Shown here: positions 31,313 through 40,213 of the stretch, one piece after another | Layout: each line of letters opens with the position of its first letter | How positions within the stretch are numbered: the first letter of the stretch is position 1 | NCBI GenBank assembly: GCA_030431055.1 | Contig: JAUIJA010000001.1 | Location: 496,001-560,000, forward strand | Reading direction: 5' to 3' | DNA: 64,000 nt | DNA from: Bacteroidia bacterium | GTDB lineage: Bacteria > Bacteroidota > Bacteroidia > Flavobacteriales > Flavobacteriaceae | The notes under the pieces: generated by a model | Seen by the model: only the letters and a program-made list of their open reading frames with translations | Database searches by the model: none | What the model was told of the DNA's origin: nothing | Program-made: the position numbers and the translations under genes

Positions 31313-32036
31313 AATGTTTTAAATCTTTCAAAATAATTGCTCTGGCTTTATCTCTAATTTCTTTTTTGTTTTCAGCAGCTAAACCTTCAGTTTCAATTGG
31401 TTGATGAACTTTTACTCTCATTCTTCCTGGTTTTCCACTAAAAAAACGAAACGGAAAACGTTTTTTATTATCAATAAAACTCATAGGAATAATCGGAATT
31501 TGATGTTCAATAGCTAAACGAAAAGCTCCATCTTTAAATTCGTCTAAAACAATACTTTCATCATCAGGAACGCCACCTTCTGGAAAAATACAAATGCTCA
31601 AACCTTGATTTAAACGTTGTTGTGCACGTTGATAAACTTGGTAACGACTTTTACTACTTTTTCGATCGACCATTATACAAACACGTTTGTAGAAAAAACC
31701 AAATATTGGAAATTTTGATAATTCTTTTTTTCCAACAAACACAAACGGATTATACTTTACAGTTGCTAACATCAACATAATATCGGTCATAGAAGTATGA
31801 TTGGCAATTAGCATATAACTTTTGCCTTTTTCAAGTGGTTGTTCAAAATCAATTTTATAGTAAAACCCCATTCCCCATAACACAAACTTTCCCCAAGCTC
31901 TTGCTACTCGAAAAAATTGCGGATAGGTTTTCTCCGAACTTACTAAAATCAATAAAACAGGAAACATAATGAGAATTGGAATCATTATTAAAATGTAAAA
32001 CCAAATTCGCCAAACTATCCAAAATAAATATTTCAT
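31311..32036 (-). CDS. plsC: 1-acyl-sn-glycerol-3-phosphate acyltransferase
   Basis: A 241-residue inner-membrane enzyme that makes phosphatidic acid from lysophosphatidic acid. The HX4D catalytic motif is NHTSMTDI near residue 78, and the phosphate-binding FPEGGVPDDES is near 150. N-terminal hydrophobic segments (5-30) anchor it. A second PlsC-type enzyme lies at 51211-51945, so this genome has at least two; one could instead acylate ornithine or another acceptor. Confidence 0.88.
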   Translation of the reverse strand: MKYLFWIVWRIWFYILIMIPILIMFPVLLILVSSEKTYPQFFRVARAWGKFVLWGMGFYYKIDFEQPLEKGKSYMLIANHTSMTDIMLMLATVKYNPFVFVGKKELSKFPIFGFFYKRVCIMVDRKSSKSRYQVYQRAQQRLNQGLSICIFPEGGVPDDESIVLDEFKDGAFRLAIEHQIPIIPMSFIDNKKRFPFRFFSGKPGRMRVKVHQPIETEGLAAENKKEIRDKARAIILKDLKH

Positions 32037-32055
32037 GTAATTATATTTCGTTAGC

Positions 32056-32063
32056 CAAAAGTA
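32056..32063 (-). promoter_or_regulatory. Putative -7 box for plsC
   Basis: The minus strand reads TACTTTTG, an exact match, 20 bases before the plsC ATG. Confidence 0.6.
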
Positions 32064-32101
32064 AACAAAATTAAATTATCGTTTTTCTAAAAGCAAAACC
32101 T

Positions 32102-32109
32102 TATTTTTG
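32102..32109 (+). promoter_or_regulatory. Putative -7 box for trpS
   Basis: TATTTTTG is an exact match, 17 bases before the trpS ATG. It is divergent from the plsC promoter with 38 bases between the boxes. Confidence 0.6.
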
Positions 32110-32125
32110 CAGAAATATTTTAAAA

Positions 32126-33094
32126 ATGGCAAAAATACTTACAGGAATTCAAAGCACGGGAACACCACATTTAGGAAACTTATTAGGTGCTATCTTACCA
32201 GCTATTGAAATGACTAAAAATCCCGGTAATGAATCGTTTTTGTTCATTGCCGATTTACATTCGATTACGCAAATTAAAGAAGGCAAAACGCTAAGAGCAA
32301 ATACGTATAGTGTAGCTGCAACTTGGCTAGCATGCGGATTAAATGTTGAAAAAGTAATTTTTTACCGTCAAAGCGATGTGCCGCAAGTAACCGAATTATC
32401 GTGGTATTTAAGCTGTTTTTTTCCTTTTCAAAGATTAACATTAGCCCATTCGTTCAAAGATAAAGCTGATCGCTTAGAAGATGTAAATGCAGGTTTGTTT
32501 ACGTATCCAATGTTAATGGCGGCCGATATTTTATTATACGATGCAGAATTTGTTCCTGTTGGAAAAGATCAATTACAGCATTTAGAAATTACGCGCGATG
32601 TTGCTTCACGTTTTAATCATCAAATGGGTGAAACCTTTGTATTACCAGATGTTAAAATTGATGAAAATGTGATGATTATTCCAGGAACTGATGGTGAAAA
32701 AATGAGTAAATCGCGTAATAATTATATCAATATTTTTGAAAGTGATAAAAAATTGCGCAAACAAATAATGGGAATTCAAACAGATAGCACACCACTTGAA
32801 GAACCTAAAAACCCAGATACTTGTAATTGTTTTGCGTTGTATAGATTATTAGCTTCACCAGAGCAAGTTACTAAAATGAGAAACAATTATTTAGCTGGTG
32901 GTTATGGTTACGGACATGCAAAACAAGCTTTGTATGAACTAATTCTAGAACGTTTTGCAACCGAAAGAGAAAAATATAATTATTACATGAATAATCTTGA
33001 AGAATTAGACAAACTACTTCAAGAAGGCGCGATAAAAGCAAGTAAAATTGCAAATGGAGTTTTAGAACGCGTTCGTGTGAAATTAGGATATTAA
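32126..33094 (+). CDS. trpS: Tryptophanyl-tRNA synthetase
   Basis: 322 residues, class I synthetase that charges tRNA-Trp. The HIGH-type motif is STGTPHLGNLLGA near residues 10-22. The KMSKS loop is GEKMSKSRNNY near 193. GKDQLQHLEITRDVA (near 148) is the tryptophan-pocket segment typical of bacterial TrpRS. Monocistronic between its own promoter and terminator. Confidence 0.98.
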   Translation: MAKILTGIQSTGTPHLGNLLGAILPAIEMTKNPGNESFLFIADLHSITQIKEGKTLRANTYSVAATWLACGLNVEKVIFYRQSDVPQVTELSWYLSCFFPFQRLTLAHSFKDKADRLEDVNAGLFTYPMLMAADILLYDAEFVPVGKDQLQHLEITRDVASRFNHQMGETFVLPDVKIDENVMIIPGTDGEKMSKSRNNYINIFESDKKLRKQIMGIQTDSTPLEEPKNPDTCNCFALYRLLASPEQVTKMRNNYLAGGYGYGHAKQALYELILERFATEREKYNYYMNNLEELDKLLQEGAIKASKIANGVLERVRVKLGY

Positions 33095-33100
33095 AAAAGT

Positions 33101-33127
33101 AAAAGGAACTCAATTGAGTTCCTTTTT
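33101..33127. terminator. Bidirectional terminator
   Basis: AAAAGGAACTCAATTGAGTT continues into CCTTTT as a perfect palindrome between convergent trpS and dprA. Confidence 0.9.
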
Positions 33128-34227
33128 TATACAACTTCAAAAAACTTTCCTGGTAAAGGTTTTACAATTCCTTTCAATTCCATATTGAGCAAAATGCCCG
33201 AAAGTTTGAAAATAGGGATATCACATTCAATTGAAATGATATCGAGCAATTCTTTTCCTTTTAGGAGAAAGTTATAAATTTTTTGTTCGCTCTCATCTAA
33301 AGAAATAAACAATTGTTTTTGAATAGTTTTTGCCTCTTTTTTCTTGATTTCCCAATTTAAATGATACACTAAATCTGCTGCTGATGTTAGTAATTGAGCA
33401 CGTTGCGTTTTGATGAGGTTATTACAACCTTGACTTAATTTATCAGTGTTTCTTCCTGGCAATGCAAAAACATCTCGGTTGTAATCATTGGCTAAATTTG
33501 CAGTAATTAATGAACCGCCTTTTTCCGCACTTTCAATAACTATAGTTGCTTCACTCATTCCTGCAACGATACGATTTCGTTTTACAAAATTTTCTCTATC
33601 AGGTTTTGAGTGCGTCCAAAATTCGGTTAAAAAACCACCATTTTGCTCTACTTGAGTAATATATCTTTTATGATTTTTAGGATAAATTTGGTTTAAACCA
33701 TGTGCTAAAACTCCAATAGTTTGCAAATTATTTTCTATTGCCACTTTGTGTGCTGTAATGTCAACTCCGTATGCAAACCCACTAACGATAATTGGATTTA
33801 AAGGCGCTAATTCTTCAATAAAATTTTTAGTAAAATCAGTTCCGTAAGTTGTGATATTTCGTGTACCAACAATGCTGATTATTTTTTGGTTTGATAAATC
33901 TACATTCCCCGATTGAAATAACAAAACAGGCGCATCAATGCAATGTTTTAATCGTTCAGGATAATTGTCATTCTGATAAAATAAAGGTGTAATGTTTTCT
34001 TTTTCAAGAAAATCGATTTCAGTTTCCGCTAAACGAAAAATTTCAGGGTTTTTTAAATTGTTCAGAATAGTTTTTCCTATTCCGTCAATTTTAGCTAAGT
34101 CAGATTTTTTAGCTTTTAAAAGTTCTTCGGCTGAACCAAAGTATTGCAGTAATTTTTTGGCAGTAATATCACCTATTCCTTCTACTTGCAACAAAGCAAG
34201 CGTGAAGAACAAATCGTTCTTTTGCAT
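33127..34227 (-). CDS. dprA: DNA processing protein DprA
   Basis: 366 residues. An N-terminal helix-hairpin-helix/SAM-like region (VEGIGDITAKKLLQYFGS) precedes the Rossmann DNA-binding core, which has SIVGTRNITTYG near 108, SGFAYGVDITAH near 147 and VIESAEKGGSLITANLAND near 225. A small C-terminal winged-helix domain (about 305-366) follows. DprA loads RecA on incoming single-stranded DNA during transformation. Presence fits natural competence but does not prove it. Confidence 0.96.
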   Translation of the reverse strand: MQKNDLFFTLALLQVEGIGDITAKKLLQYFGSAEELLKAKKSDLAKIDGIGKTILNNLKNPEIFRLAETEIDFLEKENITPLFYQNDNYPERLKHCIDAPVLLFQSGNVDLSNQKIISIVGTRNITTYGTDFTKNFIEELAPLNPIIVSGFAYGVDITAHKVAIENNLQTIGVLAHGLNQIYPKNHKRYITQVEQNGGFLTEFWTHSKPDRENFVKRNRIVAGMSEATIVIESAEKGGSLITANLANDYNRDVFALPGRNTDKLSQGCNNLIKTQRAQLLTSAADLVYHLNWEIKKKEAKTIQKQLFISLDESEQKIYNFLLKGKELLDIISIECDIPIFKLSGILLNMELKGIVKPLPGKFFEVV

Positions 34228-34257
34228 GGCGTATAAATATTATTTTGGCGTATAAAT
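34228..34257. repeat. 19-bp-spaced direct repeat in the dprA leader
   Basis: GGCGTATAAAT occurs at 34228-34238 and again at 34247-34257, directly abutting the dprA ATG. It is a short tandem duplication or a doubled leader signal. Confidence 0.6.
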
Positions 34258-34265
34258 TTCTAAAG

Positions 34266-34273
34266 CAAAAGTA
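34266..34273 (-). promoter_or_regulatory. Putative -7 box for dprA
   Basis: The minus strand reads TACTTTTG, an exact TAnnTTTG match. The predicted leader of about 33 bases contains the duplicated GGCGTATAAAT sequence. Confidence 0.55.
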
Positions 34274-34310
34274 GGAGAAGTTTTGTAAACTTCAAAGGAA
34301 ATAATGTATG

Positions 34311-35378
34311 CTATTCTTTAGTTTCGTCAAAGAAGCCTAGATTTTTAGCTCTTTTTTCCCAGTTTTTACGTGCTAACTGTTGTAAATCTTCCACAGAATC
34401 GCTTTCGTCCATAATTTCAAAACCTAATAAAGTTTCAATTACATCTTCTTGAGTAACTAAACCACTTACCGAACCATATTCGTCTAAAACAATAGCCATA
34501 TGGTTTTTATTTTGAATTAAATCTTCAAATAAAAGTGGTAACGATTTACTTCGTGTAGTAACTACAATTGGTCTTTTTATAGATTCTAAAGTTTCAACTC
34601 CTTTTTTATGAATCATAGCATCTAGAATGTCTGTGCGTAAGACAAGACCAATAATGTTATCATTTGTATCTTTAAAAATAGGAACTCTAGAGAAGCGTAA
34701 ATTTCTATTGTTTGCATAAAACTCTTCAATAGTAGTTTCAGCATTAGCAATTTTCATTACTGTTCGTGGTGTCATTACATCTTTTGCTTTGATTTCGTCA
34801 AATTCTAAAAGGTTTTTTAAAACTTTAGATTCCGACTCTTTAAAAACACCTTCTTTTTCGGCAATATCTGCCATGGCACTAAAATCTTCTCTACTTACCA
34901 TTGTTGCATGAGCAGAGCCACCAATTAATTTTGTAGTAAGGCGTAGTAACCAAAGCGCACCGGTGTATTTTAAGAAAAAGATTAAAATTTGTAGTGTTTT
35001 TGTTGTAAAAGGCGACAACTCTTTCCAAAATTTTGCACCAATTGTTTTTGGTATAATTTCAGATAGAATTAAAATTAAAAATGTCATTATTGAAGAAACA
35101 ATTGCTACTGCATTACTTCCATCTCCAAATGCTTTTTCAGCCTGAACTCCTACTAAAATAGCTCCAACAGTGTGCGCAATAGTGTTAAGTGTAAGTATAG
35201 TAATAAGCGGTTTATCAATGTCGTTTTTAAGTTCTTCTAAACTTGTAGCAAACTTTTTACCTTCTTTTTTACTTACATTTAAAAATGTGGGAGTAACACT
35301 TAATAAAACAGCTTCTAAAATAGAACATAAAAAGGAAAAGAAAATAGAAACTGTGGCGTATATAATTAATAATGTCAT
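34311..35378 (-). CDS. CNNM (DUF21) and CBS-domain membrane protein
   Basis: 355 residues. The N-terminal DUF21/CNNM domain (about 1-170) has three to four TMs (FFSFLCSILEAVLLSVTP; FLILILSEIIPKTIGAKF). A CBS pair follows (about 190-320; LKAKDVMTPRT-type start and IVLDEYGSVSGLVTQEDVIE). The extra CorC/HlyC domain of longer relatives is missing; only a short charged tail follows. Family members are implicated in Mg2+/Co2+ homeostasis. It is not obviously GldE, as no gldD is adjacent. A weak -7 box (TACTTTTA) precedes it. Confidence 0.88.
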   Translation of the reverse strand: MTLLIIYATVSIFFSFLCSILEAVLLSVTPTFLNVSKKEGKKFATSLEELKNDIDKPLITILTLNTIAHTVGAILVGVQAEKAFGDGSNAVAIVSSIMTFLILILSEIIPKTIGAKFWKELSPFTTKTLQILIFFLKYTGALWLLRLTTKLIGGSAHATMVSREDFSAMADIAEKEGVFKESESKVLKNLLEFDEIKAKDVMTPRTVMKIANAETTIEEFYANNRNLRFSRVPIFKDTNDNIIGLVLRTDILDAMIHKKGVETLESIKRPIVVTTRSKSLPLLFEDLIQNKNHMAIVLDEYGSVSGLVTQEDVIETLLGFEIMDESDSVEDLQQLARKNWEKRAKNLGFFDETKE

Positions 35379-35439
35379 GTAATGGTTTATTTTTATACAG
35401 ATAAAAGTACTAAATATTATCTACTTTGAAAAAAGAAGT

Positions 35440-36429
35440 TTATTTCAACAACTTTACAATATCTTTAGCAAAATAACTTGCAATAATATCGGCTCCAGCT
35501 CTTTTAAAAGCAGTAGTTTGCTCGAGCATGATAGCATCGTGGTCTAACCAACCTTTTTCTGCAGCAGCTTTGATCATTGCATATTCTCCAGATACTTGGT
35601 AAACCGCAACAGGAACTTCTACTTCGTTTTTAATTTCACGAATAATATCTAAATAGGCAATTCCTGGTTTTACCATTACAATATCGGCACCTTCGTCAAT
35701 ATCCATTTCAGTTTCTCTAATCGCTTCAAAGCGATTGTGGTAATCCATTTGATATGTTTTTTTATCTTTTGGAATTTCTTGCGAATCAACTGGCGCACTA
35801 TCTAAAGCATCACGGAATGGACCATATAAAGCAGAAGCATATTTTGCGCTGTAACTCATAATTCCAGTATTGTAGAACCCTTCGTCTTCTAATAATTCGC
35901 GCATTTCAAGAATCCTGCCATCCATCATGTCACTTGGTGCAACAAAATCAGCGCCAGCTTGAGCATGTGATAATGCCATTTCAGCTAAAACTGTTGAAGT
36001 TTCATCATTTAAAATTAGTCCGTTTTCGATAATTCCATCATGTCCGTAAACTGAATAAGGATCAAGAGCCACATCAGTCATCACAATCATTTCTGGAACC
36101 GCATTTTTTATCACTTTTACAGCGCGTTGCATTAATCCGTTTGGATTTAAAGCTTCCGTACCTTTATTGTCTTTTAAATTGTCGGGAACTTTTACAAACA
36201 CTAAAACCGATTTTAGACCCATTGCCCATAATTCTTTTACTTCCTTTTCGAGTAAATCTAGACTGTATCGGAAGTAATTTGGCATCGATGAAATTTCTTC
36301 TTTAATACCTTTTCCTTCAACAGCAAAAAGTGGTACTAAAAAGTCATATGGAGTTAAAACGGTTTCACGAACTAATGAACGAATGCTTTCGTTTGTTCTT
36401 AATCTTCTATTTCTTCGTAATGGAAACAT
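35440..36429 (-). CDS. hemB: Delta-aminolevulinic acid dehydratase (porphobilinogen synthase)
   Basis: About 329 residues from ATG 36429 (MFPLRRNRRLRT). A longer frame exists, but its extra 13 residues are translated from the dispersed repeat and are rejected. It condenses two ALA molecules to porphobilinogen. Active-site lysines lie in FYNTGIMSYSAKYASALYG and DIVMVKPGIAYLD, and VMTDVALDPYSVYGHDG is the metal-site segment, with few Cys, so Mg-type. It is the last gene of the minus-strand heme operon, separated from hemF by two repeat copies. Confidence 0.97.
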   Translation of the reverse strand: MFPLRRNRRLRTNESIRSLVRETVLTPYDFLVPLFAVEGKGIKEEISSMPNYFRYSLDLLEKEVKELWAMGLKSVLVFVKVPDNLKDNKGTEALNPNGLMQRAVKVIKNAVPEMIVMTDVALDPYSVYGHDGIIENGLILNDETSTVLAEMALSHAQAGADFVAPSDMMDGRILEMRELLEDEGFYNTGIMSYSAKYASALYGPFRDALDSAPVDSQEIPKDKKTYQMDYHNRFEAIRETEMDIDEGADIVMVKPGIAYLDIIREIKNEVEVPVAVYQVSGEYAMIKAAAEKGWLDHDAIMLEQTTAFKRAGADIIASYFAKDIVKLLK

Positions 36430-36441
36430 AATCTTTATTTT

Positions 36442-36500
36442 TGTTCTCGACTCCGCTCGAACTGACATCTATTTGTCACATCGAGCGGAGTCGAGATGTT
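36442..36500. repeat. Dispersed repeat, inverted pair (copies F and G) between hemF and hemB
   Basis: Copy F (36442-36467) is TGTTCTCGACTCCGCTCGAA then CTGACA. Copy G (36474-36500) is TGTCACATCGAGCGGAGTCG then AGATGTT. They are near-complete inverted complements separated by six bases, so the mRNA can form a long hairpin. Copy G runs into the hemF stop codon. Confidence 0.85.
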
Positions 36501-37401
36501 AAACCCAATCAATTGGATTTTCTAATATTTTAATCAATTTATCTTCTTCACTTCCTTCTTCAGGTTGATGATTGTAAACCCATTGCACATGTGGCGGTAA
36601 ACTCATCAAAATACTTTCTATTCTTCCGTTGGTTTTTAAACCAAATAGAGTGCCTTTATCGTGAACCAAATTGAATTCTACATAACGACCACGACGAATT
36701 TCTTGCCAAGTTCGGTTAGCTTCTGTATACGATAAATCTTTTCTTTTTTCTACTATTGGAACGTAAGCTTGTAAGAAAGAGTTTCCAACTTCGGTTACAA
36801 AGTTGTACCAATCTTCCATTTTCATTTCTTTACTTTCCTTTAAATAATCGAAGAATAATCCGCCAATACCACGGGCTTCATTTCTATGTGTATTCCAGAA
36901 ATATTCATCGCATTTCTTTTTATAATTAGGATAAAATTCTGGATTGTGTTTATCGCAAGCCGTTTTACACGTTTGATGAAAATGTTGTGCATCTTCTTCA
37001 AACAAATAATAAGGTGTTAAATCTTGTCCGCCACCAAACCATTGATTGATGATATTTCCTTTTTCATCGTACATTTCAAAGTAACGCCAATTTGCATGCA
37101 CTGTTGGCACCATTGGGTTTTTAGGGTGAATAACCAAACTTAATCCACAGGCAAAAAAATCGGCTTCGCCCACACCAAACATCTTTTGCATGGTGTCAGG
37201 CAATTTACCATGAACCGCAGAAATGTTTACACCGCCTTTTTCAAATACATTTCCATTTTCAATTACGCGTGTTCGACCGCCACCGCCTTCAGGACGTTTC
37301 CATAAATCTTCTACGAATTTTGATTTACCATCGATATCTTCTAATCCTTTACAGATTTGATCTTGTAATTGTTGTATGTAGGCGTAAAATTTATCTTTCA
37401 T
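36499..37401 (-). CDS. hemF: Oxygen-dependent coproporphyrinogen III oxidase
   Basis: 300 residues. It decarboxylates coproporphyrinogen III to protoporphyrinogen IX using oxygen. The signatures are GVNISAVHGKLPD near 53, NPMVPTVHANWRYFEMYD near 93, WFGGGQDLTPYYLFEEDA near 120 and RGRYVEFNLVHDKGTLFGL near 237. Its stop is inside or next to dispersed-repeat copy G. Its first 11 bases overlap the immunity-type gene upstream. Confidence 0.98.
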   Translation of the reverse strand: MKDKFYAYIQQLQDQICKGLEDIDGKSKFVEDLWKRPEGGGGRTRVIENGNVFEKGGVNISAVHGKLPDTMQKMFGVGEADFFACGLSLVIHPKNPMVPTVHANWRYFEMYDEKGNIINQWFGGGQDLTPYYLFEEDAQHFHQTCKTACDKHNPEFYPNYKKKCDEYFWNTHRNEARGIGGLFFDYLKESKEMKMEDWYNFVTEVGNSFLQAYVPIVEKRKDLSYTEANRTWQEIRRGRYVEFNLVHDKGTLFGLKTNGRIESILMSLPPHVQWVYNHQPEEGSEEDKLIKILENPIDWV

Positions 37402-37825
37402 TTATTCTAATGTTTTCAAACTCATTAAAAGCTTCAAATAAATTAGTTCTTATTGCTTTAGTTGTTTCAAAAGAGATTAATCTTTCTTTATTTTCATTGA
37501 ATAATTGTAATACTTTATTCCAATCATTAACATTTTTTAACCAATAGTTTTTATCACTCTTTAGAATATAAAGTAATAAATCGCCTTCAAAAAAGTCTCC
37601 TTCAGCCAATATGTTTTTTTCAAGAAACTCAATTGCTATTGGTATTAAATAAACTAATCCAATATCTTGTCCTATCATTACTCTACAATCTTCTATTTCG
37701 AATTTATTTAGAGGTTTTTTTCTTAAATCTTGACAGGTGGAAATTAGATGACTTACATTGGAATTTTCTTTCCAATAATCATTTTCTAATTTTTCGATAG
37801 TAGATTGTTTCCAATTATTTACCAT
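37391..37825 (-). CDS. CdiI-family contact-dependent-inhibition immunity-type protein
   Basis: A 144-residue helical protein. The block [20 protein letters not shown] followed by [15 protein letters not shown] (near 32-66) and [11 protein letters not shown] near 73 fit the CdiI_2-type immunity family. These proteins neutralise toxins delivered by CDI or other contact systems. No toxin gene is adjacent, so it is an orphan. Both ends overlap heme genes (11 bases with hemE and hemF), meaning it is translationally woven into the heme operon. Confidence 0.8.
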   Translation of the reverse strand: MVNNWKQSTIEKLENDYWKENSNVSHLISTCQDLRKKPLNKFEIEDCRVMIGQDIGLVYLIPIAIEFLEKNILAEGDFFEGDLLLYILKSDKNYWLKNVNDWNKVLQLFNENKERLISFETTKAIRTNLFEAFNEFENIRINER

Positions 37826-38846
37826 ACTCCTTCACCGCTTCAATAAATGCTTTCGCATGATCTACTGGAATGTTTGGTAAAATGCCGTGTCCAAGGTTTA
37901 CGATATAATTATCTTTTCCGAATTCGTCAATCATTTCATGAACCATTTTCTTGATAGTAGGAATTGGCGACAATAAACGACTTGGATCGAAATTGCCTTG
38001 TAACGTGATTTTTCCACCAGTTAAATAACGCGCATTTCTAGGAGAACATGTCCAGTCAACACCTAATGCAGAAGCTTTAGATTTTGCCATATCGTTTAAG
38101 GCAAACCAACAACCTTTTCCGAAAACAATCACTTTTGTTTCTGGCGCTAACGCTTCAACAATTTGATTAATGTATTGCCACGAAAATTCGCTATAATCAG
38201 CTGGAGAAAGCATTCCGCCCCAAGAATCGAAAATTTGAACAGCATTTACACCGTGTTTTACTTTTTCCTTTAAATATAGAATAGTAGTATCAGTAATTTT
38301 CTGTAATAATTGATGCGCTGCTACTGGATTTGAAAAACAGAAACCTTTTGCTTTATCGAAGCTTTTTGAACCTTTTCCTTCCACGGCATAACAAAAGATT
38401 GTCCATGGTGAACCCGCAAAACCAATTAATGGAACTTCGTTGTTCAACATTTCTTTCGTCATGTCAATTGCATCCATAACATAACCTAAAGTATCATTAA
38501 TTTCAGGAATAAATACTTTGTCAACATCAGCTGCAGAACGAATAGGATTTGGTAAAACCGGTCCGATTCCATCTTCTAACTCAACATCGATTCCCATAGC
38601 TTGAGGAATAACTAAAATATCTGAGAATAAAATAGCAGCATCTGGTTTTACAATACGAATAGGTTGTACGGTAATTTCTGAAGCTAATTCTGGAGTTTTA
38701 CAACGCGTAAAAAAATCATATTTGTTTTTTAACGCCATAAATTCTGGTAAATATCTTCCAGCTTGACGCATCATCCAAACTGGTGGACGTTCTACAGTTT
38801 CATTATTTAAGGCACGAAGGAATAAATCGTTTTTAATCATTTTCAT
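37815..38846 (-). CDS. hemE: Uroporphyrinogen decarboxylase
   Basis: 343 residues. It removes four acetate carboxyls from uroporphyrinogen [19 protein letters not shown] near residue 20 is the signature, followed by [14 protein letters not shown] near 73, [16 protein letters not shown] near 142 and a C-terminal [20 protein letters not shown]. The ATG overlaps the hemD stop (ATGA). Confidence 0.98.
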   Translation of the reverse strand: MKMIKNDLFLRALNNETVERPPVWMMRQAGRYLPEFMALKNKYDFFTRCKTPELASEITVQPIRIVKPDAAILFSDILVIPQAMGIDVELEDGIGPVLPNPIRSAADVDKVFIPEINDTLGYVMDAIDMTKEMLNNEVPLIGFAGSPWTIFCYAVEGKGSKSFDKAKGFCFSNPVAAHQLLQKITDTTILYLKEKVKHGVNAVQIFDSWGGMLSPADYSEFSWQYINQIVEALAPETKVIVFGKGCWFALNDMAKSKASALGVDWTCSPRNARYLTGGKITLQGNFDPSRLLSPIPTIKKMVHEMIDEFGKDNYIVNLGHGILPNIPVDHAKAFIEAVKEYGK

Positions 38847-39496
38847 TTAGTGTAATACTTGATACATTTTTTTATTACCGATTCAACAGTTGTTGTTTTG
38901 GCAATTTTTATATTCGTTGTTATATTTTCTAAGCTATTTGCTGTTGTTTGACCAATGCAAAAGCACATATTGTTTTTTATTTCATTTTTCTGTAAAAAGC
39001 TTTCGACTCCAGACGGACTAAAAAATAAAATTCCATCAATTTTTTCGGAAGCTTTATGTGGTTTTAAAACCGTTTTATAAACTACAATTTCGTTATACTC
39101 AATTTTGTTTTCATTCAGAATGTTTGGCAATGTTTCCTTTCTGATGTTTCCACAAAAAAAAGTAAAGCTAGTATTTTGATAGTTTTTGCTAATAATTTTT
39201 GCTAATTCTTTAGCATTATCAGCTGTTTCTACAACAGTAAATCCTTTTTTTTCTAAGAATTTTTTTGTTTTGTTTCCTACACAGAAAACTGGTTTTTCAA
39301 TTAATTTGTTTTTACTAGAAAGAACATTTTTTACAGCATTTTTACTCGTGAAAATTAAATTCTTATTGATTTTATCAATTGAAAACGTAACCTTCTTTGT
39401 TTTAATAAAATTTCTCTCTACAATTAAAAGTCCAGCATTTTCCAGCTTAACTTTGTTTTTCTCATTGAGTTTTTTTGTAGAAAGAATAGTTGTCAT
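38843..39496 (-). CDS. hemD: Uroporphyrinogen-III synthase
   Basis: 217 residues. A weakly conserved two-lobed enzyme that closes and inverts hydroxymethylbilane. [10 protein letters not shown] and [12 protein letters not shown] (near 140-165) and [11 protein letters not shown] near 185 are typical. Overlap with hemE and one base with trkA places it firmly in the operon. Confidence 0.88.
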   Translation of the reverse strand: MTTILSTKKLNEKNKVKLENAGLLIVERNFIKTKKVTFSIDKINKNLIFTSKNAVKNVLSSKNKLIEKPVFCVGNKTKKFLEKKGFTVVETADNAKELAKIISKNYQNTSFTFFCGNIRKETLPNILNENKIEYNEIVVYKTVLKPHKASEKIDGILFFSPSGVESFLQKNEIKNNMCFCIGQTTANSLENITTNIKIAKTTTVESVIKKCIKYYTK

Positions 39497-40203
39497 TACT
39501 TACGAATTTCGTGTTCTTCTTGATCTAGACAGTAAAACTCTATGTCTTTATTGTTTCCGTAAACTACTAAAATATCTCCTTCTTCAATTACAGTTTCTGG
39601 TAATGGACGACCTATACATTCTTTTTTGATTGTTTTCTTACCAATAAGATTTCGCTTTTCACGTTTACGAATAACTGTTACAAGTGTTAAGTGATATTTA
39701 TCAATTGCATCTAGCTCTTGTAAGCTTTTATTAAAAAACTCTGGTTTTGCCAAAACTTCAGAAATCGTAAAATTATCATCTAACTGATAGTTTTCAAGTG
39801 TTGACTTAAAGTTGATTTGCTTGGTTAACCTGTCAGCAGATTCTTGTTCTGGATGAATGATACTGTAAATTCCCATTGCTTCTAGAACCGTATCGTGAAT
39901 AGGTGATAAAGCACGACTGATAATTTTTACATCACTTAATTTTTTGATAATTGCCGTTGTAATAATCGCTGCACCTTCATTTTCACCAATAGCAACTACA
40001 ACTTTATCTGCATCTTTTAACGGAACAGCTTCATACGCAAGTTCGTTTGTTGAATCCATACAAATGGCATGGGAAATTTTATCTTTTACCAGATTTACTT
40101 TTTCCATGTTTTTGTCAATTCCAATCACCTCATTTCCGGTTTCTGTCAAGCTTAATGAAAGCGACATTCCGAAATTTCCTAACCCAAAAACAATGACTTT
40201 CAT
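39496..40203 (-). CDS. trkA: TrkA/KtrA-type potassium-channel regulatory subunit
   Basis: 235 residues. A Rossmann RCK_N domain (FGLGNFGMSLSLSLTETGNE near 5-24; IDKNMEKVN) is followed by an RCK_C domain (about 145-228; IEEGDILVVYGNNKDIE). It binds nucleotides on the cytoplasmic face and gates the TrkH pore encoded directly upstream. One-base overlap with hemD means it is embedded in the heme operon. Confidence 0.92.
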   Translation of the reverse strand: MKVIVFGLGNFGMSLSLSLTETGNEVIGIDKNMEKVNLVKDKISHAICMDSTNELAYEAVPLKDADKVVVAIGENEGAAIITTAIIKKLSDVKIISRALSPIHDTVLEAMGIYSIIHPEQESADRLTKQINFKSTLENYQLDDNFTISEVLAKPEFFNKSLQELDAIDKYHLTLVTVIRKREKRNLIGKKTIKKECIGRPLPETVIEEGDILVVYGNNKDIEFYCLDQEEHEIRK

Positions 40204-40213
40204 AGTATAAAAA

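Noticed and set aside
36430..36468. N-terminal extension of hemB
   Set aside because: The extra residues (MSVRAESRTKIK) are translated from the dispersed repeat and lie before the conserved HemB start at 36429.
37269..37547. 92-codon plus-strand frame opposite hemF and the CdiI-type gene
   Set aside because: It lies opposite two well-supported overlapping genes and has shadow-type composition.
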